Numbered from the stretch's first letter, positions 36,444 to 45,858 are shown. The stretch: DNA of 64,000 bases from Acinetobacter wuhouensis (GCF_001696605.3 NZ_CP031716.1:2232001-2296000); one strand, 5' to 3'. Translations and numbers: made by a program. Notes: generated from the sequence alone by a model not told the origin.

Positions 36444-36956
36444 TTAACGATTGTTTTCATCTTCAGATGAGTCCTCAAATTTAGTTTCACCACCGAAATC
36501 ACTTTGACCACCGAAGCCACCTTGACCACCGAAGCCACCTTGACCACCGAAGCCACCTTGACCACCGAAGCCACCTTGACCACCGAAGCCACCTTGACCA
36601 CCGAAGCCGCCTTGACCACCGAAGCCACCTTGTTGACCGCCGAAGCCGCCTTGTTGACCGCCGAAGCCACCAGCTTGACCACCAAAGCCACCAGCTTGAC
36701 CACCGAAGCCACCAGCAGCGCCTTGAGCACCAGCAGGAGCACCAGCAGGACGTGGATTACGTGCAGGTACAACTGTAGAAATCGCATGTTTGTAAACCAT
36801 TTGGCTTACTGTATTTTTCAAAAGAACTACATATTGGTCAAAAGATTCAATATGACCTTGTAATTTGATACCGTTTACAAGAAAGATAGAAACTGGAATG
36901 CGTTCTTTACGGAGAGAATTTAAGAACGGATCTTGTAAAGTTTGACCTTTAGACAT
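36444..36956 (-). CDS. hfq: RNA chaperone Hfq with long glycine-rich tail
   Basis: 170 residues; E. coli Hfq has 102. The Sm core (1-66) is standard: Gln8, rim residues R16-K17-E18-R19, and the Sm2 motif YKHAIS at 55-60. After residue 75 the tail is eleven GGFGGQ units, some followed by Ala or Gln, then an acidic end ([11 protein letters not shown]) that may imitate the autoregulatory acidic tip of E. coli Hfq. The ATG at 36956 has GGAG six bases upstream; an upstream extension lacks support. Long Gly-rich tails are a known Acinetobacter/Moraxella feature. It follows miaA by 91 bases. Confidence 0.95.
   Translation of the reverse strand: MSKGQTLQDPFLNSLRKERIPVSIFLVNGIKLQGHIESFDQYVVLLKNTVSQMVYKHAISTVVPARNPRPAGAPAGAQGAAGGFGGQAGGFGGQAGGFGGQQGGFGGQQGGFGGQGGFGGQGGFGGQGGFGGQGGFGGQGGFGGQGGFGGQSDFGGETKFEDSSEDENNR
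36505..36710 (-). repeat. Tandem 18-bp (with 21-bp variants) repeat encoding the Hfq tail
   Basis: Seven near-identical 18-bp units, each encoding the hexapeptide GGFGGQ, occupy roughly 36505-36630. Four 21-bp variants with an extra Ala or Gln codon continue to about 36710. Differences are mostly third-position (gccacc versus gccgcc). Every unit length is a multiple of three, so copy-number change would keep the frame. Confidence 0.85.
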
Positions 36957-37047
36957 TTTATACTCCAAAAAAAAATTAAAATCAGCGCAAAAACTATCTT
37001 TATTTTTCAATTAAAATTTATAAAAAAGATAGTTGTTAAATTTTGCT

Positions 37048-37992
37048 TTATCCGTGTAAGTTTCGCAAGTCTTCTTGAGCCTGCTTTATCGTTAAAAAAG
37101 TGTTGAATTGGTGTAATTCTTGCAAAGAACGTAACCAAGTGTATTGACGTTTAGCCAATTGTCGTGTCGCGAACAAAGATTTATCCTTCATTTGCCGCTC
37201 ACTTTCATGACTAAAATCACAATTTTTCAAAAATTCAATTGCTTGTCGGTAACCCACCGAGCGGAATGCTGGCAAATTTTCATTGAGATCGTATTTTTCA
37301 ATCAGGTATTTTACCTCATTTAAAAAACCAATATCCCACATTTTTTCTAAACGCAATTCAATACGTTTATGTAATTCTAACCGATCTGGTACCAATGCAT
37401 AATTATGAAAATTGTAACGATATGGTTGCTTTTTGGGTTGTTCCGCCTGTAGTTGTGTAATTGGGCGACCTGTAATTTTATAAACCTCCAATGCACGGAT
37501 GATTCGCTGTTTATCAGTCACTTTAAATTTCTCACCAGCTAAAGCGTCAACTGATTTCAGCTCATCATAAACGGCTTGCCACCCTTCTTGTTCACCTTTG
37601 TGCTCGATTTCCGCTCGAATATTGTAATCAGCACTCGGTAAATTTGAAGAAAGCCCCTCTAATAGCGCTTTGAAATATAGCATCGTTCCACCAACCAGAA
37701 TCGGTGTTTTACCACGTGCATGTATATCGTCGATCAATCCACATGCATCTTCAACAAATTCAGCCGCAGAATACACGTCAAGTGGCGTAATAATGTCGAT
37801 TAAATGGTGCGGATAGCGCGCCTGTTCCTCTTTGGTCGGTTTTGCTGTACCAATGTCCATTTCTTTATAAACCAGCGCAGAATCGACGGAAATCAGCTCA
37901 TAGCCACCGCGTTCATATAGTTCACATGCCAAAGCGGTTTTCCCACTCGCAGTCGGTCCCATTAAATTGATGACAGGCTTTTGATTTGACAT
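37048..37992 (-). CDS. miaA: tRNA dimethylallyltransferase
   Basis: Adds the isopentenyl group to A37 of tRNAs that read UNN codons. P-loop [11 protein letters not shown] at about 12-22, then the [17 protein letters not shown] motif (about 37-53) and the substrate loop VGGTMLYF near 99-106. About 314 residues, normal. I chose the ATG at 37992; a TTG two codons earlier is better spaced from GAGGAG and remains possible. It lies directly after mutL, before hfq, as in the conserved mutL-miaA-hfq order. Confidence 0.94.
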   Translation of the reverse strand: MSNQKPVINLMGPTASGKTALACELYERGGYELISVDSALVYKEMDIGTAKPTKEEQARYPHHLIDIITPLDVYSAAEFVEDACGLIDDIHARGKTPILVGGTMLYFKALLEGLSSNLPSADYNIRAEIEHKGEQEGWQAVYDELKSVDALAGEKFKVTDKQRIIRALEVYKITGRPITQLQAEQPKKQPYRYNFHNYALVPDRLELHKRIELRLEKMWDIGFLNEVKYLIEKYDLNENLPAFRSVGYRQAIEFLKNCDFSHESERQMKDKSLFATRQLAKRQYTWLRSLQELHQFNTFLTIKQAQEDLRNLHG

Positions 37993-37998
37993 GTACAA

Positions 37999-40041
37999 CT
38001 ACTCTCCTCGAGCAAATAATTTATCTAATTGATTAAGTGGAAATGCACGCCATGTTGGACGACCATGATTACATTGACTGGCGAATTCAGTCTGTTCCAT
38101 TTGGCGCAATAAAGCATTCATTTCAGACAAACTGAGCATCCGATGTGCACGCACTGCACCATGGCATGCCATACCTGCAAGAATTTGATCACGTTTCTGT
38201 TGTAAAGCCTGTGCCTCATCATTCGGATCTAAATCGTTCAGAAGCTCAGGGACAAGTGATTCAAAATCTGCTTTATGCAAAATCGCAGGCACGCCACGTA
38301 CAATCACTTGATCATCGCCATATTGGTCGATGTCTAAGCCCAAACGTTCTAATTGCGGTTTTAATTCATCAATCCGAGTCGCTTGCATACGGGTAATAGA
38401 AATCACTTTAGGAATCAATAATTGCTGTGATGTCCAAAATTCAGGTTTATCCCAAGCTGACTTCATTTGTTGCAACAAAATACGTTCATGTGCCGCATGC
38501 ATATCAACAATAATCAAGCCTTCGGTATTTTGAGCAAGAATATAAATACCGTGCAATTGTGCAATCGCAATACCTAATGGATGCTCATCAACATAATTAC
38601 TCTGCTTATGTTCAAGATTTTGCACCGAGCGTTCATAAGAAGCCTGATCGGATAGATTTTGTGAATCAGCATGATTATTCAAATCTGAATCGTCTTGCTC
38701 ACGTAAAGGTGCTAAATAACTTTTCAATGCATTATTGAGCTGTTGCGTTCCACGATATTGTTGTGATGATTGTGAATAATTGATGGTTTGCCCTTGTGGC
38801 TGACTAAAGTCAGTTAAACCATCATTCAACATCTGAGAATCAGCATTGCTTAGGCTATTTTGATCATTCGAAATATGCTGATGATCATGAGAATCTTGTA
38901 TTGCATTTCGATGTAACTGAAATTGCTCTTGATAACGAGGTTGAGCCTGTTGCCATTGCTGATTGGTGTCATTTTGATCTTGCTTCATTGCAGAAGACAA
39001 TTCAGCACTTGCTGTTTGAAATTGCGATAAAGTTTCTTTGGCATAATGACGTACAAATTCATGCACTTCACGCTGATTTAAAAAACGAATTTCATGCTTA
39101 GTCGGATGCACATTGACATCAATATTTTCAGGATCGACTTCTAAAAATAGTAAATAAGCTGAATATTGATGCCCATGTAAAATACCATCGTATGCCATGC
39201 GCAACGCATGAGAAATGGTTTTATCTTTGACAATACGACCATTCACATAAACGTATTGCAAATCTGCCTGCGCGCGTGCATCTGAGGGATGACCTAACCA
39301 ACCCGATAATCGCATACTGATACTGTCCGCATCAATCCAATAAGCATTTTCAGTAAATTGACGACCCAATAATTGTTGCACTCGCTGATAACGCAATTCA
39401 CCACTATCTGCAATCGGTAAATTCAGGCGAATATTATCATTATGTTCTAAGACAAAACGAATATCGAAATGCGTCAGTGCCATACGGCGCACAATTTCTT
39501 CAATATGTCCAAATTCTGTGGTTGGTTTTTTCAGAAATTTACGACGTGCAGGCACATTAAAGAATAAATCTTGAATGCGAATATGTGTGCCTTGCTGTGC
39601 AGCTACTGCTTGAATATCCTGATGATCAAAAGCCGTGCCATTCACTTCCAACTGATAACCCACGCCTGAATCATCTTGACTACTGGTCAATGTCAAACGT
39701 GATACAGCAGCAATCGAAGCCAAAGCCTCACCACGGAAACCTAAACTGACAATGGCTTGCAATTCTTCAGCATTTTGAATTTTACTGGTGGCGTGGCGCG
39801 TCACTGATAAGGCTAAATCTTCTGGATGAATCCCGCGACCATTGTCGATGATCTCAATCAAAGTACTCCCACCATTTGCCACACGAATAATCAGTTCAGT
39901 CGCCCCCGCATCAATCGAGTTTTCTAGTAGCTCTTTGACCACAGACGATGGGCGTTCAATCACTTCACCTGCCGCGATTTGGTTGGCAAGAGCAGGATTT
40001 AAAGTTTGGATACGTCTTAAACTGATGTCTTCACGTTGCAT
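37999..40041 (-). CDS. mutL: DNA mismatch repair protein MutL
   Basis: GHKL ATPase that links MutS mismatch recognition to downstream repair. Motifs: IAAGEVIERPSSVVKELLENSIDAG at about 22-46 (Mg/ATP site), DNGRGI near 65-70, and FRGEALASI near 100-108. The C-terminal dimer domain (about 490-680) lacks the DQHAxxE(x)4E endonuclease motif of many bacteria and shows VDMHAAHERI instead, near residue 515, so endonuclease activity is uncertain. The linker (about 340-480) is very Gln/Asn/Ser-rich. 680 residues in all. It follows tsaE by 96 bases. Confidence 0.94.
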   Translation of the reverse strand: MQREDISLRRIQTLNPALANQIAAGEVIERPSSVVKELLENSIDAGATELIIRVANGGSTLIEIIDNGRGIHPEDLALSVTRHATSKIQNAEELQAIVSLGFRGEALASIAAVSRLTLTSSQDDSGVGYQLEVNGTAFDHQDIQAVAAQQGTHIRIQDLFFNVPARRKFLKKPTTEFGHIEEIVRRMALTHFDIRFVLEHNDNIRLNLPIADSGELRYQRVQQLLGRQFTENAYWIDADSISMRLSGWLGHPSDARAQADLQYVYVNGRIVKDKTISHALRMAYDGILHGHQYSAYLLFLEVDPENIDVNVHPTKHEIRFLNQREVHEFVRHYAKETLSQFQTASAELSSAMKQDQNDTNQQWQQAQPRYQEQFQLHRNAIQDSHDHQHISNDQNSLSNADSQMLNDGLTDFSQPQGQTINYSQSSQQYRGTQQLNNALKSYLAPLREQDDSDLNNHADSQNLSDQASYERSVQNLEHKQSNYVDEHPLGIAIAQLHGIYILAQNTEGLIIVDMHAAHERILLQQMKSAWDKPEFWTSQQLLIPKVISITRMQATRIDELKPQLERLGLDIDQYGDDQVIVRGVPAILHKADFESLVPELLNDLDPNDEAQALQQKRDQILAGMACHGAVRAHRMLSLSEMNALLRQMEQTEFASQCNHGRPTWRAFPLNQLDKLFARGE

Positions 40042-40137
40042 TCAATTAACCTAAAATTAAAATGAATAGAATGTTGATTGGGCACGATTCTCAATACTCA
40101 TTTCGCATGATTGAAATGATAATGAATAAAATAAAAA

Positions 40138-40596
40138 TTAACTCAGCGCCTGAATAAGTGTTTCCGAAACACTTTCAATGATCACTTCACGCACGCTTTC
40201 ATCTTCTGCTTTGAGAATTGTAATGACATGATCTGCTTGAGGAATTTCATCACCACCTTTCGATGGCCATTCAAATAAAAATAAAGCATTCGGTACATCT
40301 AAATAATCACGAATACCCATCAATTCAAGTTCATAAGGATCATTTAAACGATACAAATCAAAATGAAAGACTACTGTTCCATTGATGGTATAAGGCTCAA
40401 CCAAGGTATAAGTTGGGCTTTTTACCGCACCTTGATGACCTAAATTTTGTAGCCAATATCGTGTTAATGTGGTTTTTCCTGCGCCTAAATCACCGATTAA
40501 ATAAATCACGCCTTGGGCAATATGTTGCGCCAACTTTTGCGCTAACTTTTCGGTCTCTTGTTCATTGCTTAGACTTAATTTACATGAATATTGCAT
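40138..40596 (-). CDS. tsaE: tRNA threonylcarbamoyladenosine biosynthesis ATPase TsaE
   Basis: About 152 residues. Walker A GDLGAGKTTLTR lies at about 36-47 and the family motif SPTYTLVEPY about 60-69, with FHFDLYRL near 78-85. With TsaB and TsaD it makes t6A37 in tRNA. I chose the ATG at 40596 (MQYSCKL...) rather than upstream TTG/GTG codons. It heads tsaE-mutL-miaA-hfq; amiB, which lies between tsaE and mutL in E. coli, is absent. Confidence 0.9.
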   Translation of the reverse strand: MQYSCKLSLSNEQETEKLAQKLAQHIAQGVIYLIGDLGAGKTTLTRYWLQNLGHQGAVKSPTYTLVEPYTINGTVVFHFDLYRLNDPYELELMGIRDYLDVPNALFLFEWPSKGGDEIPQADHVITILKAEDESVREVIIESVSETLIQALS

Positions 40597-40726
40597 AGTG
40601 CTCACGACAGGATTCAAACAAGACGTTATGATAGCATTGCAAGCACATAAAACCTATGTTGCTTTGCCTAGAAATAGCGCTTTGATCCGCTCAACTGTAA
40701 CACATTTATTTTAATTCACTGTTCTT

Positions 40727-41644
40727 ATGAAAAATACCTCACCCATTTTAGACTATGTTCCCCCAATGCGAGATGGCGTGACCGCTTCAAAGGTTTTTTT
40801 ACAAAAATCAGAACAAACCTTCAAAACTGTATTGGAATATTTAACAGTGCAATTTGCGCATATTTCAGAAACTGAGTGGCGACAGCGTTTTGATGATCAT
40901 TTGATTATTGATATGACTGGGCAATGCTTAAATATCAATAGTCCATTCCAAGCCAATACGCATATTTATTATTATCGCTTTCTCGCTCATGAAACCCATG
41001 TACCATTTCAAGAAGAGATTTTATTTGAAAATGACGACTTATTGGTGGTGGATAAACCGCATTTTTTAACCATCAGCCCAACTGGACAATATGTTCAAGA
41101 AACCCTTTTGGTCAGGCTTAAAAAAGCCACTGGCAATCCAGATTTAACTCCGATTCATCGCTTAGATCGTGAAACTGCTGGCATTGTATTGTTTTCAAAG
41201 CGACCTGAAACACGTAGTCTGTATCAGCAAATGTTTGCAGAGCGTAAAGTGGATAAAACTTATCACGCGATTGCACCTTATCAAGCTGACTTGAAATTTC
41301 CATATTCTTTAAGTTTGAGAATGGATAAGGGGGAACCCTTTTACACCATGCGAGTGATTGAAGGTGAAAGTAATTCACATACAGATATTGAAGTTCTTGA
41401 ATGTAACGGGCAATGGGCAAAATACTTACTCAAGCCCTCTACAGGTAAGCAACATCAATTACGTGTGCATTTAAATTGGCTCAACATTCCAATCAAAAAT
41501 GATCCATTCTATCCAGTAGTTCAGCATAAAAACGATGCAGACTTCACCCAGCCTTTACAACTTTTAGCCAAAGAAATTCATTTCAAAGATCCGATAATAG
41601 GGGAGAATTTGCATTTCTGTTCTGAATTTGAACTCACACTGTAA
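40727..41644 (+). CDS. RluA-family pseudouridine synthase
   Basis: 305 residues. The catalytic motif HRLDRETAGIVLFS lies at about 143-156 with Asp147 as nucleophile. The preceding stretch DDLLVVDKPHFL is the family's second motif. The N-terminal part lacks a clear S4 domain, as in the RluA/TruC-like members. The substrate (rRNA or tRNA position) cannot be settled from sequence; the neighbours do not help. It is divergent from tsaE. Confidence 0.85.
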   Translation: MKNTSPILDYVPPMRDGVTASKVFLQKSEQTFKTVLEYLTVQFAHISETEWRQRFDDHLIIDMTGQCLNINSPFQANTHIYYYRFLAHETHVPFQEEILFENDDLLVVDKPHFLTISPTGQYVQETLLVRLKKATGNPDLTPIHRLDRETAGIVLFSKRPETRSLYQQMFAERKVDKTYHAIAPYQADLKFPYSLSLRMDKGEPFYTMRVIEGESNSHTDIEVLECNGQWAKYLLKPSTGKQHQLRVHLNWLNIPIKNDPFYPVVQHKNDADFTQPLQLLAKEIHFKDPIIGENLHFCSEFELTL

Positions 41645-41749
41645 TTTTGACGTAATGACAATATACGACTTTTTGATGATTAGACATTGAAATTACTTAA
41701 GCTTTGATTAAAATAGGCACTCAAACTCAAATATTGTTTGGTTTTATTC

Positions 41750-42061
41750 ATGAGAAAAACTGAAGTCTATCAAGTACGCCTTGATTCACAAGAAAAAAAA
41801 TTAGCTTTTGCTGTTTTTAAGCAATTGGGAATTACCCCTGCTCAAGCAGTTCGTCTATTTTTTAAACAAGTCGTGATCACCAAATCGATCCCCTTCGCGA
41901 TTGAAAATCAAAATATCAATATGGATCAATTGTTAAAATTAAGAAAATTGAAACAAGAACAACAAAATGGGCAAGCCAATCCTACTGTTGAATTGAGTGA
42001 TGACGATGAAGATTTATTTGCAGAGTTGAATGCGATCTTGGGTGAAAGTGACAAAACTTAA
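41750..42061 (+). CDS. RelB/DinJ-family antitoxin-like protein, no toxin partner
   Basis: 103 residues. The N-terminal ribbon-helix-helix pattern reads VYQVRLDSQEKKLAFAVFKQLG and continues TPAQAVRLFFKQVV, followed by the RelB/DinJ phrase SIPFAI. The C-terminal part is acidic and should bind a toxin. Normally a RelE/YafQ toxin gene follows within a few bases; here the next gene, 97 bases away, is a GNAT acetyltransferase, and I found no RelE-like frame around it. I chose the ATG at 41750; it has no visible SD. It may be a relic, a solo regulator, or act on a distant toxin. Confidence 0.75.
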   Translation: MRKTEVYQVRLDSQEKKLAFAVFKQLGITPAQAVRLFFKQVVITKSIPFAIENQNINMDQLLKLRKLKQEQQNGQANPTVELSDDDEDLFAELNAILGESDKT

Positions 42062-42158
42062 CAGTGTCGCATTTTTAAACAATTCTTTGAGTTCACTTTT
42101 CACTTTTTTGGTTATGCTCTATTGCAAGGATAATAATTTACTTTGCAAGGAGTGATAA

Positions 42159-42602
42159 ATGATCGTTCGTCGTGCGACCAAAGAAGATTTAAACCAACTT
42201 GCTATTTTATTTGATGAATACCGTCAATTTTACGGTGCATCCTCCAATATCAAACAATCTCTCAGCTTTCTTACTCAACGTTTTGAGAATAAAGAAAGTG
42301 TCATTTTTATTCACGTTAAAGATGATGTATTTACAGGCTTTGTATTGCTGTATTTAGGTTTTTCCTCTGTTGCCTGTTTAAAATATTATATTTTAGATGA
42401 TGTCTATGTCACACCAAGCTATCGCAGGCAAGGTTCAGCCAAACAATTGATTGATACTGCAATACTTTTTGCACGTCATGAAAATGCGCAACGTATTAGT
42501 CTAGAAACTCAAAAAAGCAATTACCAATCCCATCAGCTTTATGAACAAATGGGCTTCGTTAAAGATAATGAGTTTCAAACTTTCCACTGCTTCTTAAAAT
42601 AA
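42159..42602 (+). CDS. GNAT-family N-acetyltransferase
   Basis: 147 residues. The acetyl-CoA-binding motif A is YILDDVYVTPSYRRQGSAKQLI (about 81-102) with the R/Q-x-x-G-x-A/G loop RRQGSA, and the end has the usual LYEQMGFVKD near 125-134. AAGGAG precedes the ATG. The substrate is unknown. It lies after the RelB-like gene; known toxin GNATs pair with DUF1778-type antitoxins and not RelB, so this looks like an ordinary small-molecule or protein acetyltransferase. Confidence 0.85.
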   Translation: MIVRRATKEDLNQLAILFDEYRQFYGASSNIKQSLSFLTQRFENKESVIFIHVKDDVFTGFVLLYLGFSSVACLKYYILDDVYVTPSYRRQGSAKQLIDTAILFARHENAQRISLETQKSNYQSHQLYEQMGFVKDNEFQTFHCFLK

Positions 42603-42661
42603 AAGTATCTTTAAGCAGATAGATAAGGTCGATATTTTAAGTCTCAATGTATTTTTTAAAC

Positions 42662-43378
42662 TTAAATTTGATCTGCAATCAGTTTTTTCGCAGCATTAGC
42701 CTGATTTTCAGTTAGATAAATCCATTCACCTTCAGCTAAATCAGTTAATTTTAATTGTCCAATTTGTGCACGATGTAAATTTTCCACTTTATTTCCAACT
42801 GCTGCAAGCATTCGTTTAACTTGATGATAAACACCTTGATGCACGGTCATTTGCAATTTAAATTCATCTAAACGGATAACATCTGTTGCCGAAAATATAC
42901 CCTTTTCATTTCGTAATTCAACACCTTGCTCAAGTTGTTGAATCTGTTCGTCAGTCACTGGATCAGCAGTTTGCATCTGATAAACTTTAGGCACATGTTT
43001 TTTAGGATGTGTTAAAGCCTGTAAAAATTGTCCATCATCCGTGAGCAATAACAACCCTGTTGTATCTTGATCGAGTCGCCCTACACATTGCATGCCGCGA
43101 TTCATCAATACATCATCAAATAAATCAAACACACTAAAGTGATGTGTCGCCTGATGTGAGCATTCGTAATTTACGGGTTTATTGAGTGCTATATACACTT
43201 TTTCACGATATTGAAAAGACTGACCATGCACGGAAAATTCTAAATCTTGCAGATTCAATTTAAACTTAGGCTCTGTAATAACTTCATTTTGGATAGCAAC
43301 CGCCCCATTCTTAATGAGTTGTTGACAATGCTTACGTGAACCAAAGCCTTGTGATTGCAACATTTTTTCCAAAAACAT
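42662..43378 (-). CDS. rsuA: RsuA-family 16S rRNA pseudouridine synthase
   Basis: 238 residues: an N-terminal S4 RNA-binding domain (about 1-60), then the catalytic domain with GRLDQDTTGLLLLTDDG at about 100-116, where the first Asp is the nucleophile. The conserved HQGVYHQVKRML near 180-191 is intact. The size and the S4 plus RsuA layout fit the enzyme that makes pseudouridine 516; RluE or RluF types are alternatives. It is convergent with the GNAT gene. Confidence 0.85.
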   Translation of the reverse strand: MFLEKMLQSQGFGSRKHCQQLIKNGAVAIQNEVITEPKFKLNLQDLEFSVHGQSFQYREKVYIALNKPVNYECSHQATHHFSVFDLFDDVLMNRGMQCVGRLDQDTTGLLLLTDDGQFLQALTHPKKHVPKVYQMQTADPVTDEQIQQLEQGVELRNEKGIFSATDVIRLDEFKLQMTVHQGVYHQVKRMLAAVGNKVENLHRAQIGQLKLTDLAEGEWIYLTENQANAAKKLIADQI

Positions 43379-43595
43379 AAAACAGAACCTAAATAAATTG
43401 ACATGTATTTTAATGGATCTCGGCTTAAAAACCTAACTGATATTTAAAGCAATCCCCATGTCACATCAATATTCAATCAATCCTCAAGTAAGCTTAATAA
43501 TGCAATGATTTAGAATATTCCAATGCTGCGCCCTATCCTTTCTATCTTTTCAGTATAATGTTCAGGTGTATTGAAATAAAAAATGTTGAATCAAA

Positions 43596-44054
43596 ATGAG
43601 TCTTAGCAGTTTAGACCTAAACTTAATGGTGCTGATTGTATTACTTGCATGTGGCGTATTCAGTCATAACACAGCAGTGACTATAGCGGCAGCAGTATTG
43701 ATCGTCTTTCGCATCACACCGCTGAGTGAGTTTTTCCCACTCTTACAACGTCATGGTTTAGAAGTCGGCATTATCATCCTCACCATTGGTGTACTTACAC
43801 CCATTGCCAGCGGAAAAATTGCAGGTGAAGAGATTCTCAAATCATTTATGCACTGGAAATCACTTTGCGCTATTGCGATTGGCTTATTGGTAGCATGGTT
43901 AGGTGGACGTGGTGTGTCGCTCATGACCAATCAACCCAATGTTGTGGCTGGTTTACTCATTGGTACAGTCGCTGGTGTTGCTTTACTACGCGGTGTTCCT
44001 GTAGGTCCACTCATTGCAGCAGGAATTTTATCATTGCTGATCGGAAAGTCTTAG
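43596..44054 (+). CDS. UPF0756 (DUF441) membrane protein
   Basis: 152 residues, mostly hydrophobic with about four membrane segments. The family's conserved central stretch [11 protein letters not shown] and the late segment [18 protein letters not shown] are plain. The function of this family (E. coli YeaL) is not known. A TATAAT about 40 bases upstream of the ATG may be its -10. A terminator hairpin follows. Confidence 0.85.
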   Translation: MSLSSLDLNLMVLIVLLACGVFSHNTAVTIAAAVLIVFRITPLSEFFPLLQRHGLEVGIIILTIGVLTPIASGKIAGEEILKSFMHWKSLCAIAIGLLVAWLGGRGVSLMTNQPNVVAGLLIGTVAGVALLRGVPVGPLIAAGILSLLIGKS

Positions 44055-44095
44055 TTTGTAATAATGAGGCTTCTTATAAATGTCGAATAGAAAAA

Positions 44096-44134
44096 CAGCC
44101 TGTTAGACTCATCATCTAAACAGGCTGATTTTAT
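44096..44134. terminator. Terminator between the DUF441 gene and the nitroreductase gene
   Basis: CAGCCTGTTAGA (44096-44107) pairs with TCTAAACAGGCTG (44115-44127) with one bulged base and a 7-base loop, then ATTTTATTT. A5 on the other side allows use by the minus-strand gene also. Confidence 0.78.
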
Positions 44135-44189
44135 TTCAAATCAAGCCAATCATATTGTTAATTGGCTCAAACTTTTAAAATATTTTCTA

Positions 44190-44783
44190 TTAGTTAAAAG
44201 TTTTGAAACGTGCAGCATCATCAATAAATGCTTTTTCACCAGCAGGCGCTTCGATAGAACCGAATACCAATTGTGCACGAAGTTTCCAATCCGCAGGTAC
44301 GCCAAATACTTCAGCCACTTCTTCATCTACGATTGGATTATAGTGTTGTAATGATGCACCGATACCCGCTTCAGACAATGCTGTCCAAGTTGCAAATTGC
44401 GCAATTGCTGTAGAATGTTCAGCCCAAACTGGGAAGTTGTCTGCATAAAGCGCAAATTGTTCTTGTAAACCTTTGATCACGCTCATGTCTTCATAAAACA
44501 ATACTGAACCCGCACCAGCGATAAAGCTGTTGATTTTACCTGCAGTGCCTTCGAAAGCTTCAACAGGAACAATTTTACGTAAAGTTTCTAGTACGATTGT
44601 CCAGAATTTAACGTGTGAATCACCAAATAAAATCACTGCACGTGAAGATTGTGAGTTAAACGCTGATGGACTTTGTTTCACAGCTTCTTTGATGATTTCT
44701 TCAATTTTCGCTTGATCTAGACTTACATCTTTACCAATTGCATAAATTGTACGACGTTGTTTGATTTGATTTAAAAATGACAT
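44190..44783 (-). CDS. Nitroreductase family protein
   Basis: 197-residue FMN-dependent oxidoreductase of the nitroreductase fold, similar to YdgI/Frm2-like short members. The FMN phosphate-binding start RRTIYAIGKDV (about 10-20) and SPSAFNSQSSRAVILFG (about 38-54) are present. It is a clear paralogue of the next gene (44972-45655), sharing SPSA/SALNSQS, the SVLFYED/TVLFFED stretch, and the LRAQLVFGSI/LKAQLVFGSI end. The natural substrate is unknown. The 188-base gap to the upstream paralogue suggests its own promoter. Confidence 0.85.
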   Translation of the reverse strand: MSFLNQIKQRRTIYAIGKDVSLDQAKIEEIIKEAVKQSPSAFNSQSSRAVILFGDSHVKFWTIVLETLRKIVPVEAFEGTAGKINSFIAGAGSVLFYEDMSVIKGLQEQFALYADNFPVWAEHSTAIAQFATWTALSEAGIGASLQHYNPIVDEEVAEVFGVPADWKLRAQLVFGSIEAPAGEKAFIDDAARFKTFN

Positions 44784-44971
44784 ATCTATATTCCTTCTGT
44801 GACCCTGTTGGCCGTTTTCTTTAACATGGTCTCAGTGTATTGCATATTCCGTTACTTCGTCAGGTTTATATCAATAACAAAGTGTTCCATATTTAGAACA
44901 ATATAATAAATCAAATCTTTTCAAGGCTTTAAATTTAAAGCACTCACTATAAAAATTTAAAAAAATTACGC

Positions 44972-45655
44972 TTATGAAAGCACCCTGAATATAACCTCAT
45001 CATTTAATTCATTTTTATTTACAGCAGTTTCAAGAATACTGCCAAAAACCAACTGTGCTTTGAGTTGCCATTGTTTCGGTAAATCCAGTAAATCTGTGGT
45101 TGCTTGATCTATAGATGGATTGAAATGATGAATCGAAGCACCTAGACCTGTACTCGCAATTGCAGTCCACACCGCATACTGTACCATTCCAGACGTTTGT
45201 TCAGACCACAATTGAAATTCTTCTGCTTGCAAAGGTTTACGCTTTTGTAGGCTTTGGATAATGTCTTGATCTTCAAAAAATAAAACTGTACCAAAAGCAG
45301 ATGCACAACGATCAACTTTAACATCCATACTTTCCCAAATGGCTTCAGCCACGGCGTGATGTTGTACCTCTTTCACCATTTGCCAAAATTTATAATGAGA
45401 ACCTTGCAACAGAATGACGATTCGAGCACTTTGCGAATTCAAAGCCGAAGGACAACAACGCGCAGCATCTTTAATCAATTGGGTAAGATATTCAGGGCTT
45501 AAACTCACACGATTACTGAGTTCATAATAACTTCTGCGTTTTTTCATATCTTCCAAAAAACTATAGGTATTTTCTTCTAATTCTTTCTTTTTAAAAATTA
45601 AATCTTTGGAAATTTCAGTGTTCAGTACTTGCCCTATTTTCGCTAAAAATGCCAT
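44972..45655 (-). CDS. Nitroreductase family protein, paralogue of the neighbouring gene
   Basis: 227 residues: the same domain as the downstream gene with an extra N-terminal segment of about 30 residues (AKIGQVLNTEISKDLIFKK). FMN-site segments RRSYYELSNRV and CPSALNSQSARIVIL are conserved. It presumably arose by tandem duplication followed by strong divergence, since only short blocks remain identical. Substrate unknown. The extension has no signal peptide. Confidence 0.83.
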   Translation of the reverse strand: MAFLAKIGQVLNTEISKDLIFKKKELEENTYSFLEDMKKRRSYYELSNRVSLSPEYLTQLIKDAARCCPSALNSQSARIVILLQGSHYKFWQMVKEVQHHAVAEAIWESMDVKVDRCASAFGTVLFFEDQDIIQSLQKRKPLQAEEFQLWSEQTSGMVQYAVWTAIASTGLGASIHHFNPSIDQATTDLLDLPKQWQLKAQLVFGSILETAVNKNELNDEVIFRVLS

Positions 45656-45800
45656 AAATCCCCCAAAGATTAAACCAAATAAAAACCATAAATTTTATAT
45701 GGGTATTCTAACCACTAAAGTTTTTTTATTCTCAGTGTGGTCAGGTTATTCTGCTGTTTTTTAAAACAATTAAACATTTCTCAGAATCCAAATGAATAAA

Positions 45801-45824
45801 AACTCCGCATAAGCGGAGTTCTTT
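45801..45824. terminator. Terminator downstream of ftsY
   Basis: An 8-bp perfect stem AACTCCGC (45801-45808) with GCGGAGTT (45813-45820), ATAA loop. On the minus strand it is followed by a T5 tract just beyond the ftsY stop. Confidence 0.85.
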
Positions 45825-45858
45825 TATTTAATATTGAATGATTAATAAATAATATGAA

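Noticed and set aside
36505..36710. Possible CRISPR-like array
   Set aside because: Units are contiguous without spacers and encode the Hfq tail in frame; no cas gene is near. The heptamer array at 50161 also has no spacers.
36504..36863. 119-codon frame with repeated TTEATL units on the strand opposite hfq
   Set aside because: A mirror of the hfq repeat. Repeats with a length that is a multiple of three open frames on both strands. No SD.
41738..41749. TTG start for the RelB-like gene
   Set aside because: The ATG at 41750 gives the natural antitoxin N-terminus; neither has an SD.
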